From NCBI RefSeq assembly GCF_018613155.1, contig NZ_JAGGQU010000005.1, forward strand, positions 1 through 64,000: a stretch of DNA of 64,000 nt, given 5' to 3'. Origin of the DNA: Bacillus sp. ISL-55 (GTDB taxonomy: Bacteria > Bacillota > Bacilli > Bacillales > Cytobacillaceae). The position numbers were made by a program, and so were the translations under genes. The notes beneath the pieces are model-generated. The model was not told the origin of the DNA. It worked only from the letters and a program-made list of their open reading frames with translations, and made no database searches. Shown here one piece after another: positions 33,803 through 42,187 of the stretch (within the stretch, counting starts at the first letter, position 1; each line of letters starts with the position of its first letter).

Positions 33803-34081
33803 GTGGCAAATAACACATTAACCCTATTCACAAGGCCAATGTGAACAGACTGCCAGGACGCGAAGGAGTTTCTTTCGCAGAAGCAAGTAGAGTATGAAGA
33901 AATCAATGTCCAGGGAGAACCTGAAAAGGAGAAAAAGCTTAAAGAAGTGACGGGTACTGCGATTGTTCCAGCGTTTATCTTTATAAGTAAGAAGTTTTTA
34001 GTCATGAAAGATAAAAAAGTTTTAATCGGTTTTGAAAATAACAGAAGTGAAATAGAAAAGTTGGTTAAAAATTTGAAGTAG
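33803..34081 (+). CDS. Glutaredoxin-like protein with in-frame TGA at first redox position (candidate selenoprotein)
   Basis: Reading from GTG 33803 (GGGGAGG 8 bp upstream) gives TLFTRPM, a TGA at codon 14 (33842-33844), then TDCQDAKEFLSQKQVEYEEINV, VTGTAIVPAFIFISKK and a normal TAG at 34079: 92 codons, a complete glutaredoxin-like thioredoxin fold with its cis-Pro loop (IVPAF). The TGA stands exactly where the first Cys of CxxC belongs, giving UxxC. A hairpin with bacterial SECIS features follows (33860-33878). Promoter, ribosome site and terminator are intact and there is no other stop or frameshift. Alternative: a Cys codon changed to TGA by one mutation, making a fresh pseudogene. No sel genes are in the window. 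Confidence 0.6.
33860..33878 (+). promoter_or_regulatory. SECIS-like hairpin after in-frame TGA
   Basis: A 7-bp stem (33860-33866 with 33872-33878, one G-U) and 5-nt loop AGTTT. The apical loop starts 22 nt after the TGA and has G as its second base. This fits the published bacterial SECIS rules: 16-37 nt from UGA to loop, stem of at least 4 bp, G among the first two loop bases. Confidence 0.5.
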
Positions 34082-34096
34082 ATGATAAACAGATGA

Positions 34097-34131
34097 GGGT
34101 GTCCATGTCAATATTCGGGCACCCTTTTTAT
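34097..34131 (+). terminator. Terminator of the glutaredoxin-like gene
   Basis: GGGTGTCC/GGGCACCC 8-bp stem followed by TTTTTA. Confidence 0.85.
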
Positions 34132-34229
34132 ATGGGTGTGAAAATTTACACTGACATGGAACCAATCAGAGCAGCATAAATTATAATATATAACTCTAAG
34201 AGAAGGAGGATAACCATTTTAATCCCGAG

Positions 34230-34258
34230 TTGACTTATCAGAATACATGTATTATATT
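34230..34258 (+). promoter_or_regulatory. Promoter of tcyP-like gene
   Basis: TTGACT, 17-bp spacer, TATATT: a near-consensus SigA promoter 33 bp before the start codon. Confidence 0.75.
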
Positions 34259-34290
34259 ATTCAAGAATGATAAATTAGGAGGGAAAGTCA

Positions 34291-35679
34291 GTGACTACTG
34301 GACTTGTTATTTTAAATATTGCAGTTATGCTAGGCATTATTGCTGTTCTTTTTTACATGCAAAAGAAGCATGTTTCATTTTCTAAACGAGTATTCATTGC
34401 ACTGGGAATCGGGATTATTTTCGGTTTTGCATTGCAATTCATTTACGGAGCTGGATCTGAGGTCATTACGGAGAGTACTGACTGGTTCTCGATCGTGGGA
34501 AGCGGCTATGTAAAGTTCCTGCAAATGATCGTAATGCCGCTAGTATTTATATCAATTTTAGCTGCTTTCACGAAGCTTAAGCTGACGAATAACATCGGTA
34601 AAATCAGTACACTGATCCTCGGCTTGCTGGTTGGCACAACAGCTGTTGCCGCTGCGGTTGGTATCGCAACTGCAGTTGGTTTCGACCTTGAAGCCGTGCA
34701 GATTACACAGGGTGAGGCGGAGCAAGCGCGTGCCGAGAAGCTTGAGGAAACGTATGGCGGAATTGAAGGGCGCACGATGCCACAGCAAATTCTTGATCTC
34801 CTGCCAGCCAATCCATTCCTTGACTTCACTGGAGCACGGCCGACATCTACAATATCCGTTGTTATTTTCGCGGCATTCCTGGGAATTGCATACCTTGGAG
34901 TGAGAAGAAAATCTCCTGATCAGGCAGAGCTTTTTGCCAAGATTGTTGATGCTTTCTATGCGGTCATCATGAGGGTGGTCACGCTGATCCTGCGCCTGAC
35001 TCCATATGGAGTTCTAGCCATCATGACAAAGACCGTTGCCTTAAGCGATTTCGACGCTATCTTAAAACTGGGTAAATTCGTAGCAGCTTCATATGTTGCT
35101 CTTGCTGTCATGTTCATTATCCACTTGTTATTACTGACAATTGCTGGTTTAAATCCAGTCACTTATATTAAAAAAGCATTTCCTGTTCTCGCGTTTGCTT
35201 TCACCTCTAGAACGAGTGCCGGGGCATTGCCACTAAACATCAAAACACAGCGCTCTCTGGGAGTGCCGGAGGGGATTGCAAACTTTGCCGGTTCCTTCGG
35301 TTTATCTATCGGGCAAAACGGCTGTGCAGGTATTTATCCTGCGATGCTCGCAGTCATGATTGCACCATCAGTTGGTATTGACCCATTGACACCATCATTT
35401 ATCGCAACCGTGATCGCAATTGTTGCCATCAGCTCCTTCGGGGTTGCCGGAGTTGGAGGCGGCGCGACATTTGCGGCGCTGCTAGTTCTTTCAGCATTGA
35501 ACCTGCCAGTCGCTCTTGCCGGCTTGCTGATTTCAATTGAACCATTGATTGATATGGGACGCACCGCAGTAAATGTAAGCGGCTCGATGACATCAGGCAT
35601 CCTGACAAGCAGAATCACAAAAGAAATCGATTCATCGGTCTATACAGATATGAATCAAAAAATCGAAGCAGAAGCTTAA
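34291..35679 (+). CDS. tcyP: L-cystine symporter, TcyP-like
   Basis: 462-aa dicarboxylate/amino acid:cation symporter (DAACS) most like B. subtilis TcyP (463 aa), which imports L-cystine. Nine to ten hydrophobic segments; the signature region AFAFTSRTSAGALPLNIKTQRSLGVPEGIANFAGSFGLSIGQNGCAGIYPAM and SSFGVAGVGGGATFAALLVLS match. GTG start with TAGGAGGG 8 bp upstream. It lies right after the glutaredoxin-like gene, which fits a thiol/redox theme but they have separate promoters. Confidence 0.9.
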   Translation: MTTGLVILNIAVMLGIIAVLFYMQKKHVSFSKRVFIALGIGIIFGFALQFIYGAGSEVITESTDWFSIVGSGYVKFLQMIVMPLVFISILAAFTKLKLTNNIGKISTLILGLLVGTTAVAAAVGIATAVGFDLEAVQITQGEAEQARAEKLEETYGGIEGRTMPQQILDLLPANPFLDFTGARPTSTISVVIFAAFLGIAYLGVRRKSPDQAELFAKIVDAFYAVIMRVVTLILRLTPYGVLAIMTKTVALSDFDAILKLGKFVAASYVALAVMFIIHLLLLTIAGLNPVTYIKKAFPVLAFAFTSRTSAGALPLNIKTQRSLGVPEGIANFAGSFGLSIGQNGCAGIYPAMLAVMIAPSVGIDPLTPSFIATVIAIVAISSFGVAGVGGGATFAALLVLSALNLPVALAGLLISIEPLIDMGRTAVNVSGSMTSGILTSRITKEIDSSVYTDMNQKIEAEA

Positions 35680-35691
35680 TGCAATATAAGT

Positions 35692-35731
35692 AAGCCAGCC
35701 AAAGAGAAATTTTGGCTGGCTTTTTCTTTTA
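35692..35731 (+). terminator. Terminator of tcyP
   Basis: AAGCCAGCCAAA/TTTGGCTGGCTT stem and T-rich tail. Confidence 0.9.
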
Positions 35732-35785
35732 TTAAAACGCTGTTTACATAAAGATTGCTGTTAAAATAGGTCATCACCCGAAACG

Positions 35786-36361
35786 TCAGTGAATATTTTC
35801 TCTCTTGATCACACACAAAGAAGTCATCAATCCAACACAAGAGATCGTAAGCAAAGAAAAAATGAATTTTTCCATGCCAATCACCTTTAATCCCGAAACA
35901 ACCACTAGTCCATCTAAAATGAAAATCAAAATTCCAACATTCACTGGAAAGAATTTATGAATCAGCTGGGCTAGTAAATCCATACCGCCTGTGCTGGTTT
36001 CATAGCGAAGCATCAAACCGATTCCGCAGCCGACCAATATACCACCCATGATTGCACTTGGCAAAATGCCTAAGTGGATCCCTTTTTCAACAGGTGCGAA
36101 TAAATCAATGGAGAAACTCGACATCATCAAACCCGTCAAGCTATGAAAAAAGTATTTCCGTTCCAGGATATATGCCAACACGTAAAGTGGTGTGCTCAGG
36201 ATGATCATGGTGAGGCCTGTGGGGAATCCATAATAATAATGAATGATCAGGCCAATCCCAATCATACCCCCGTCAAGAAGATGGTGCGGTACCAGAAATC
36301 CATTCACTCCTACTCCAAGTAATAAGCTTCCTACAATTACAGCAAGAACCTTCCCTGTCAT
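35786..36361 (-). CDS. YitT family membrane protein, short form
   Basis: 191 aa with five transmembrane helices: NGFLVPHHLLDGGMIGIGLIIHY and RYETSTGGMDLLAQLIHKFFPVNVG are YitT-family marks. The usual C-terminal DUF2179 domain of about 80 residues is absent, so this is the short form. Function unknown. The preceding region to the right holds the pbuO terminator. Confidence 0.85.
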   Translation of the reverse strand: MTGKVLAVIVGSLLLGVGVNGFLVPHHLLDGGMIGIGLIIHYYYGFPTGLTMIILSTPLYVLAYILERKYFFHSLTGLMMSSFSIDLFAPVEKGIHLGILPSAIMGGILVGCGIGLMLRYETSTGGMDLLAQLIHKFFPVNVGILIFILDGLVVVSGLKVIGMEKFIFSLLTISCVGLMTSLCVIKRENIH

Positions 36362-36429
36362 CCATTATCACCAGCCTTGTCCTTCTCCCATTATTTCTAT
36401 GTAAAAAGACAAGTGTTAGAACATGACGT

Positions 36430-36460
36430 AAAAAAAGAACCCGCCAATGGCAGGTTCCGG
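36430..36460 (-). terminator. Terminator of pbuO, separated from it by repeat B
   Basis: Minus strand GAACCTGCC/GGCGGGTTC with T7. It is 215 bp past the pbuO stop because a hairpin repeat lies between. Confidence 0.85.
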
Positions 36461-36485
36461 TATTACTATAAGTATCACTTTTCGA

Positions 36486-36673
36486 ACTTAGATTAATGTC
36501 TAGCTCCAGCGCCTAGCCCCTCGAGTCGCTTCGAGCCACCCAATGAAGTCAAAGAACGACTTCACCGGCCGGCCCTCCGCGGCATACGATGTGCTAGACC
36601 CGCCAGCCACAGGACGTGGCGTTATTAGGCGGGCAGCGCTTGTCGGGGCTGACCAAGGCGCTTACGCTTTTCC
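36486..36673. repeat. GC-rich hairpin repeat, copy B
   Basis: Same element as at 29083 and 43317, with a 57-bp internal insertion (about 36578-36635) containing GACCCGCC...GGCGGG. It abuts the pbuO stop codon directly. Confidence 0.85.
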
Positions 36674-37975
36674 TTAGTGAGGCAGGAAAGCGAGCTGGTA
36701 AAAGAACAGCACTGCAAAAACGTAAAGCAGCGGGTGAACATCACGCCATTGCCCTTTCACTACTTTCAGTAAAGGGTAGGAAATGAATCCAAGCGCGATG
36801 CCTGTTGCGATGCTTGAAGTAAGCGGCATGCTCAAGATGATCAGGAAAGCAGGGAATGCTTCGTCAAGCTCGTCCCAGCTGATTTGGGAGATGCTTCCCA
36901 TCATCAAGCTTCCGACAATGATTAGAGCCGGAGCGGTAATTGCTGACAATCCGGAGACTGCACTGACAAGCGGTCCGAAGAAAGCAGCGAGGATGAATAG
37001 GCCAGCCACTGTTAGGGATGTGAGGCCGGTACGTCCTCCTGCTGCAACACCTGATGATGATTCAATATATGCCGTCGTCGGACTTGTTCCGAACATAGCA
37101 CCGGCGGCAGTTGCGATCGAGTCAGACAGCAATGCTTCTCTTGCGCGCGGCATTGAATTTCCCTTCATCAAGCCTGCCTGGTGGGCTACACCGATCATTG
37201 TTCCGGTAGTATCAAAGATTGTCACCAGGATAAAAGAAAAGACAACTGCGTATAAGCTGTTTTGTACGACATCCATCAATGCTGTCCATGGGTTCAGGAC
37301 AATCATGCCTTCTGGAAGTGATGGCATAGACATGAAACCTTCTTTGAAGTCCAATTGGCCTGTGAAGAAGGCAATCAGCGCAGTGACGACCATTCCCATG
37401 AACAATGCGCCATTCACTTTAAGCACCATTAGGACAAGCGTAACCGCAAGACCAATCAAAGCCAGCACTGCAGATGGGGAATGCAGATCCCCAAGACCTA
37501 CCAAGTTCGATGGGTGGTCGGTGATGATGCCTGTAAGTCGCAATCCAATGAAAGCAATAAAAAGTCCAATACCTGCGGTGATTCCGTGCTTTAAGTTGGC
37601 TGGAATCGCTTCAATCAATTTTTCCCGAAATGATGTCAGCGAAAGGATGACAAAGATTAAACCTGCGATAAATACAGCGGCAAATGCTGTTTCATAAGTA
37701 ATATTCTGATGGTTGCCGACAACGGAATAGGCAAAGTAAGCGTTCAGCCCCATACCAGGAGCGATAGCGATTGGATAATTAGCAAATAAGGCCATCCACA
37801 GCGTACCGATCACAGCAGCAATGATTGTCGCTGTAAAAACTTGCTCAAAGGGAACGCCGGCATCAGCCAGGATGATAGGGTTGACGACAACGATATAAAC
37901 CATTGTGAAAAAGGTCGTTATACCGGCCATCATTTCTGTTTTTACATTCGTGTTGTTCTCTTTTAATTTAAACAT
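36674..37975 (-). CDS. pbuO: Guanine/hypoxanthine permease PbuO-like (AzgA-type NCS2)
   Basis: 433-aa purine permease, paralogue of 23197-24489. MAGITTFFTMVYIVVVNPIILADAGVPFEQVF, YPIAIAPGMGLNAYFAY, TTAYIESSSGVAAGGRTGLTS. Length equals B. subtilis PbuO. ATG 37975 follows GGAGGAAC. Unlike the first copy it has no riboswitch; instead a PurR-type box pair lies in its promoter. Confidence 0.92.
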   Translation of the reverse strand: MFKLKENNTNVKTEMMAGITTFFTMVYIVVVNPIILADAGVPFEQVFTATIIAAVIGTLWMALFANYPIAIAPGMGLNAYFAYSVVGNHQNITYETAFAAVFIAGLIFVILSLTSFREKLIEAIPANLKHGITAGIGLFIAFIGLRLTGIITDHPSNLVGLGDLHSPSAVLALIGLAVTLVLMVLKVNGALFMGMVVTALIAFFTGQLDFKEGFMSMPSLPEGMIVLNPWTALMDVVQNSLYAVVFSFILVTIFDTTGTMIGVAHQAGLMKGNSMPRAREALLSDSIATAAGAMFGTSPTTAYIESSSGVAAGGRTGLTSLTVAGLFILAAFFGPLVSAVSGLSAITAPALIIVGSLMMGSISQISWDELDEAFPAFLIILSMPLTSSIATGIALGFISYPLLKVVKGQWRDVHPLLYVFAVLFFYQLAFLPH

Positions 37976-37991
37976 GAGTTCCTCCAAAAAT

Positions 37992-38027
37992 ACGAACGAT
38001 TTTAAACACAATAAATATAATATTCGT
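37992..38027 (-). promoter_or_regulatory. PurR-box pair upstream of pbuO
   Basis: Inverted CGAAC (37993-37997) and ATTCG (38022-38026) with AT-rich flanks, 24 bp apart, close to the arrangement of the two PurBoxes bound by B. subtilis PurR. Confidence 0.6.
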
Positions 38028-38123
38028 TTTTAGGGACTTTTACAAGGGGGAATTAAAATAAAATCAAATAATTTAGGTCAGTGTGTAATATGATTCCCTT
38101 TGCCAATAAGATTTATTAATAAT

Positions 38124-38239
38124 GGGTTCCCGTTCAATGGGAAAGAGACCTTTATGCAATGGAACTGTCCTCGATAAGGGTCCCGTTCAGTGTGAAAGAG
38201 ACCCTTTTGCAATGGAATTGTTTTCGATAAGGGTCCCGT
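38124..38239. repeat. Tandem 53-54-bp repeats with GGGTC/GACCC dyad
   Basis: Units start at 38124 (54 bp), 38178 (53 bp) and 38231 (partial). Each has AAGGGTC...GACCCTT flanking CCGTTCAGTG-like sequence, followed by TTGCAATGGAACTGTCCTCGA-like spacer. Confidence 0.8.
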
Positions 38240-38256
38240 AAAAATTAGTTGGAGGG

Positions 38257-38303
38257 AGAAAAAAACTGCAGACAAGGAACCATTTCCAGGTTTGTCTGCA
38301 GTC
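38257..38303 (-). terminator. Terminator of the DHODH-like fusion gene
   Basis: Minus strand ACTGCAGACAA...TTGTCTGCAGT, 11-bp stem, then T7. Confidence 0.9.
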
Positions 38304-38309
38304 TTAATA

Positions 38310-40130
38310 TCATGTTTTTTTGAAGTAATCTTTAGTCAACAATAGGCCTCCAATATACAGCATGAGTGCAAAATACGCTGGAAGCAGATGAATGAAATCA
38401 ATGTAACCGATATAGAGATGTGTGAGCAGCCCGGCTGCAAATGCTGGAATTCCTCCGAACAGGAAGGTTCTCCACACCCAGTCGGAACCTTCCTGGAACC
38501 CCCACAGGGAGAGTGTCAGTACTAGCAAACCAACACTGAAGAGTGCGCTGCCGAAGCCGGCACGATCATGTGCAATGACGGGAATCAGTTTCTCATTCAA
38601 TTCCCTCATTTGATCTGGTGTCATGCAAATATACGTCAAGTCGGTATCGACAAAGACAGATGTCGCTCCAATTATAGATATCACAATTCCGCCAATTACG
38701 AACGAGAAGCCTAGGATGACAAAGAGAAGCTGGCCATATAGGGCTTTCTTCCAGGCTAAATGGTTTGTTCGGTTTATTGATGAAGGTGAATGATTTGCTG
38801 AGCGTGTTTTTCTGTAGCCCATGATGTAAAAAGGAAGCAAAATGAGCCAGAATAAACCGTGAAGCCAGTCAAAATAACCGAATCCAAGAAAAAGCAGGAT
38901 TCCCAGGAATCCAGTAATCGCTCCGATATTGAAAGCTCTTTTTGCCCAGTGGATTCCATAACGGATGCCATGACGTGCAAGCTGCATATAGATGAAGCCC
39001 CCGGAAATCATCGTACCGGCAAGTGTCATCCTATCATGTGACATGAATTTAAAAAGATTTGGGTTGTAGGCCATCAACTCAAGTCGGCTCATTTGCATGA
39101 ATGCTTCATCATAAAACAGGATGACCTTTGTGAAACTGAAAAATAAGACCACAGATCCTCCAAGCAGGATGAATAATCCAAACAGCCAATACCAGATCCA
39201 GCCAGGAAGCACTTTGCGATCTTCTCCCAGTTCATCCATAAGGGCTTCATTGATTCTTTTAGGCAAACCCGGACCTGATGCGACATAGCCCCCGGATAAA
39301 AAGACTAGCTCTGCACCTGCATCAAACAAGGCGAGAGCATCGGCGGGTTCTGCAACGCCTCCAGAGGTAACGACCGGTAAATCAATTGCATTTTTTATGA
39401 TCTTCAGAGCATGCACCATTCCATCTGTTTGCTTAAGCGGCAAGACCTGTTTGCCGTCTGTTAAAATACGTTCTTCTTCCATCATAATTCCATCAGCAAT
39501 ATGACTGGCTGATTTAAGCTTCAGAAGGTTGTCAGCAACGGTAGAATGCCTAATAGCTAAAAGGACAGGCTTGTTTTGAAGAACCATTTTTATATGTGTG
39601 AGATCATCGTTGCTTACAATCGAATCAATTTCAATAATGAAGACATCGCCTGCATCTTTTAAATGTTCCGCAGTGGTTATCGGTTCTTCCAGCCGGAGCA
39701 GGATCGGCACTGTCCGTGTTTTTGTTAGTTTGTTTTTAGTGGCGGTAAGTCCAATCGTCTCAGCACTTTCAGGCAGAATCAGGGCATCATTTGTTTCAGA
39801 AAGAGAGGCTGCTGTTTCGGGCCTTCTCGGATATTTGGTGATGGGACCAACTTCAATTGCACCAAAGCCAAGACTAGGGAAGGCTTCTATCCCGGATAAT
39901 TGCGGGTCAATCTTCCCGCTTAACCCAACCGGGCTAGCGAAATGAAGACCAAACAGATTGCGGTGCAATTTTTCCGAGGGAGACATATGTCCAAGAAATT
40001 CGATGAAAGATCTGCCGCCTGGAACCTTAGCCATGGTGGACATTCCGCGGTGGATGAATTCCCGTCCGGCATTTCCGGGCAAAATGGACAGCCATGGTTT
40101 GAATAATGGGTGATATGACCAATCAGGCAT
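38310..40130 (-). CDS. DHODH-like barrel fused to a multi-pass membrane domain
   Basis: 606 aa. Residues 1-300 resemble class 2 dihydroorotate dehydrogenase: LFGLHFASPVGLSGKIDP, SLGFGAIEVGPITKYPRRPE, VVTSGGVAEPADALALFDAGAELVFLSGGYVASGPGLPKRI. The middle of the barrel is shortened and the catalytic NxSxPN-type region is not seen. Residues 310-606 hold about seven to eight transmembrane helices. The two parts form one unbroken frame with AGGAGG before the ATG. Probably not a working pyrimidine enzyme; function unknown. Confidence 0.8.
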   Translation of the reverse strand: MPDWSYHPLFKPWLSILPGNAGREFIHRGMSTMAKVPGGRSFIEFLGHMSPSEKLHRNLFGLHFASPVGLSGKIDPQLSGIEAFPSLGFGAIEVGPITKYPRRPETAASLSETNDALILPESAETIGLTATKNKLTKTRTVPILLRLEEPITTAEHLKDAGDVFIIEIDSIVSNDDLTHIKMVLQNKPVLLAIRHSTVADNLLKLKSASHIADGIMMEEERILTDGKQVLPLKQTDGMVHALKIIKNAIDLPVVTSGGVAEPADALALFDAGAELVFLSGGYVASGPGLPKRINEALMDELGEDRKVLPGWIWYWLFGLFILLGGSVVLFFSFTKVILFYDEAFMQMSRLELMAYNPNLFKFMSHDRMTLAGTMISGGFIYMQLARHGIRYGIHWAKRAFNIGAITGFLGILLFLGFGYFDWLHGLFWLILLPFYIMGYRKTRSANHSPSSINRTNHLAWKKALYGQLLFVILGFSFVIGGIVISIIGATSVFVDTDLTYICMTPDQMRELNEKLIPVIAHDRAGFGSALFSVGLLVLTLSLWGFQEGSDWVWRTFLFGGIPAFAAGLLTHLYIGYIDFIHLLPAYFALMLYIGGLLLTKDYFKKT

Positions 40131-40277
40131 AATGACCTCCTGAATTTTTACGTTACTTTTATTCTATCGCAATTTACCAAATCTGTGGCAATCAGGCATA
40201 TATAATTCTCCAAAGCGAATAAAAAGAAATGCTTCTAGCTAAAATAGTGGAGAATATTTGATTGCGGAGGTAGGAAT

Positions 40278-40460
40278 ATGGATTTGAATCGTATAAGACA
40301 AATACTGTCATCGTCAGCAGAAATAGATGTGATTTATAATGGTGCATCTGTGTGGATTGACCATCTGAATGAGGACGGACGCACTGCCACTGTCCATCTG
40401 CGTGGGCCATTGGAAGAAAGGACAACTGTGGAGATTTCTGAGCTGCAGGAAAGATCTTAA
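40278..40460 (+). CDS. sspH: Small acid-soluble spore protein SspH, copy 2
   Basis: 60-aa H-type SASP paralogous to 32009-32188: MDLNRIRQILSSSAEIDVIYNGASVWIDHLNEDG. GCGGAGGT lies before the ATG. It is expected in the forespore; no clear SigG promoter seen. Confidence 0.88.
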   Translation: MDLNRIRQILSSSAEIDVIYNGASVWIDHLNEDGRTATVHLRGPLEERTTVEISELQERS

Positions 40461-40507
40461 GCAACGACTTCAGACTAGAACGAAGTACTTCCTTATATGG
40501 ACGTGCT

Positions 40508-40547
40508 GACCGCCGGAATGCAAAATAGTGTACGGCGGTTTTTTCCT
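40508..40547 (+). terminator. Terminator of sspH copy 2
   Basis: ACCGCCG/CGGCGGT stem with T6. Confidence 0.8.
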
Positions 40548-40631
40548 ATGGCACAATATTTACAATACCTATAGTGGTTTACTTGCTATTAAAATGAGGT
40601 ACTTTTAAAAAATCGAAAGGAGAGATGAAAC

Positions 40632-41015
40632 ATGTTCCATCATACAATTGAAGTGGACAAGTCATTGAATGAAGCAGTATCCGCACTTGAAGCAAGCTTG
40701 AAAGAGGAGAAATTCGGTGTACTTTGGTCTCTGAATATGAAGGAAACATTGGCTGGTAAAGGTGTGGAACTTGACGGTGATTATATCATCCTTGAAGTGT
40801 GCAATCCGCATGAAGCAAAGAGGGTACTGGAAAAGAACCCTATCGTGAGCTATTTTCTTCCTTGTAAAGTTGTCGTGTACAAAGAGAATGACAAAACCAA
40901 GGTCGGCCTGCCTAAGCCAACTGAACTGATCAAATTTGTTGAAAATGATGAACTGCAGACGATCGCGGCTGACATCGAAAAAAGGCTGATCGGTGCAATT
41001 GACAATATTAAATAA
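40632..41015 (+). CDS. DUF302 family protein
   Basis: 127-aa soluble protein of the DUF302 family: TIEVDKSLNEAVSALEASLKEEKFGVLWSLNMKETLAGKGV, YIILEVCNPHEAKRVLEKNP, LPCKVVVYKE. The fold may bind small ligands; no activity is established. AAAGGAGAG precedes the ATG; terminator follows. Confidence 0.9.
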   Translation: MFHHTIEVDKSLNEAVSALEASLKEEKFGVLWSLNMKETLAGKGVELDGDYIILEVCNPHEAKRVLEKNPIVSYFLPCKVVVYKENDKTKVGLPKPTELIKFVENDELQTIAADIEKRLIGAIDNIK

Positions 41016-41025
41016 ATTTCATGAA

Positions 41026-41053
41026 GTCCGGGATCTATCCCGGGCTTTTTTTG
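41026..41053 (+). terminator. Terminator of the DUF302 gene
   Basis: TCCGGGA/TCCCGGG stem with 4-nt loop and T7. Confidence 0.88.
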
Positions 41054-41181
41054 CGTTCCAAATTAAAGATAAGCCCATTTTAAAAATTGTGTTGTCCGGC
41101 TGTTTAGGACAATTTTTTGCCGGGAACTTAAAGATTAATCTAAACGAAAAATTTCGGCCGGTGAGCCGTTTATATAGATTT

Positions 41182-41212
41182 GGCGGCTGTCAGATTGGCA
41201 GCCGTTTTGATT
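41182..41212 (+). terminator. Orphan terminator-like hairpin
   Basis: CGGCTG/CAGCCG stem then TTTTGATTT, with no gene between the previous terminator and here; perhaps a gene remnant or small transcript. Confidence 0.4.
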
Positions 41213-41264
41213 TGTAATCGAGTTTATAGAAGAATAAAATGGATAAAAAGGAGGGGAATTTACG

Positions 41265-42089
41265 TTGAGGATTTTTGATACGATTGAATTACATAACGGA
41301 GTGGAAATGCCGGCTTTTGGCCTCGGTGTTTATAAAGTCGAGGAAGGTGAACAACTCGAACAAACGATTCATACTGCGCTTGACCTTGGTTACCGGCTCA
41401 TAGATACTGCTTCTTTTTACCAGAATGAAGAGGGGGTTGGTCAGGGCATCCGGACCAGCGGGATCCCGAGGGAAGAGTTGTTTATCACAACGAAGGTCTG
41501 GAACTCGGAGCAGGGATATGAAAATACCTTGAAAGCCTTCGATGACAGCATGAAGAGGTTGGGGCTGGATTATCTGGATCTATACCTTGTCCATTGGCCA
41601 GTAAAAGGGAAATATTTAGAAACGTGGCGTGCTCTTGAAGAGTTGTATCGCGAAGGCAGAGTGAAGGCAATAGGTGTCAGCAATTTTAAAATACATCATT
41701 TGAAAGACCTTCTGAGCCATGCTACAGAAAAACCGGTTATCAACCAGGTAGAGCTTCATCCGTTATTGTCTCAGGTTGAACTGCGGGAATTCTGTCAGCA
41801 AAATGACATCAAAGTAGAAGCATGGTCGCCACTATCGAGAGGGAGATTCCTTGAGGACCCTGTGCTCGGGAAGATTGCTGCACAGCACGGCAAGACCCCT
41901 GCACAGGTCATATTAAGATGGCACCTGGAAAATCAAATTATCCCAATTCCTAAATCAGTCACACCATCAAGGTTAAAAGAAAACGCAGAAATATTTGATT
42001 TTCAGCTGAATCAAAAAGAGCTGGAAGAGATTAATGGACTTAACAAGGACCATCGTTTTGGTGCCGATCCTGATTATATTGATTTTTAA
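41265..42089 (+). CDS. Aldo/keto reductase (YvgN type), copy 2
   Basis: 274-aa NADPH aldo/keto reductase, close paralogue of 18526-19356 with all signatures: GYRLIDTASFYQNEEGVGQGI, LDLYLVHWPV, IIPIPKSVTPSRLKENAEIFDFQL. TTG start with AAGGAGGGG 8 bp upstream. Confidence 0.9.
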   Translation: MRIFDTIELHNGVEMPAFGLGVYKVEEGEQLEQTIHTALDLGYRLIDTASFYQNEEGVGQGIRTSGIPREELFITTKVWNSEQGYENTLKAFDDSMKRLGLDYLDLYLVHWPVKGKYLETWRALEELYREGRVKAIGVSNFKIHHLKDLLSHATEKPVINQVELHPLLSQVELREFCQQNDIKVEAWSPLSRGRFLEDPVLGKIAAQHGKTPAQVILRWHLENQIIPIPKSVTPSRLKENAEIFDFQLNQKELEEINGLNKDHRFGADPDYIDF

Positions 42090-42187
42090 AGCAGAGCTCT
42101 GCTAACGCTGGGCAGATGATCAATTAACTACAAAAAGCGAAAAAGACACTGCTCCGCTTCGCTTTCTTTGTTTGGAAGAATTAGGGT

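Noticed and set aside
33748-34005. 85-aa minus-str reading frame over the glutaredoxin-like gene
   Set aside because: No ribosome site, and it is the shadow of the plus-strand gene that reads through the TGA.
34201-34229. Short leader peptide (GGAGG followed by ATT and a stop after five codons) before tcyP
   Set aside because: It lies upstream of the best promoter (34230-34258), so it would not be in the transcript.
40993-41217. 74-aa frame after the DUF302 gene
   Set aside because: It starts inside the DUF302 gene, crosses its terminator and has no ribosome site.
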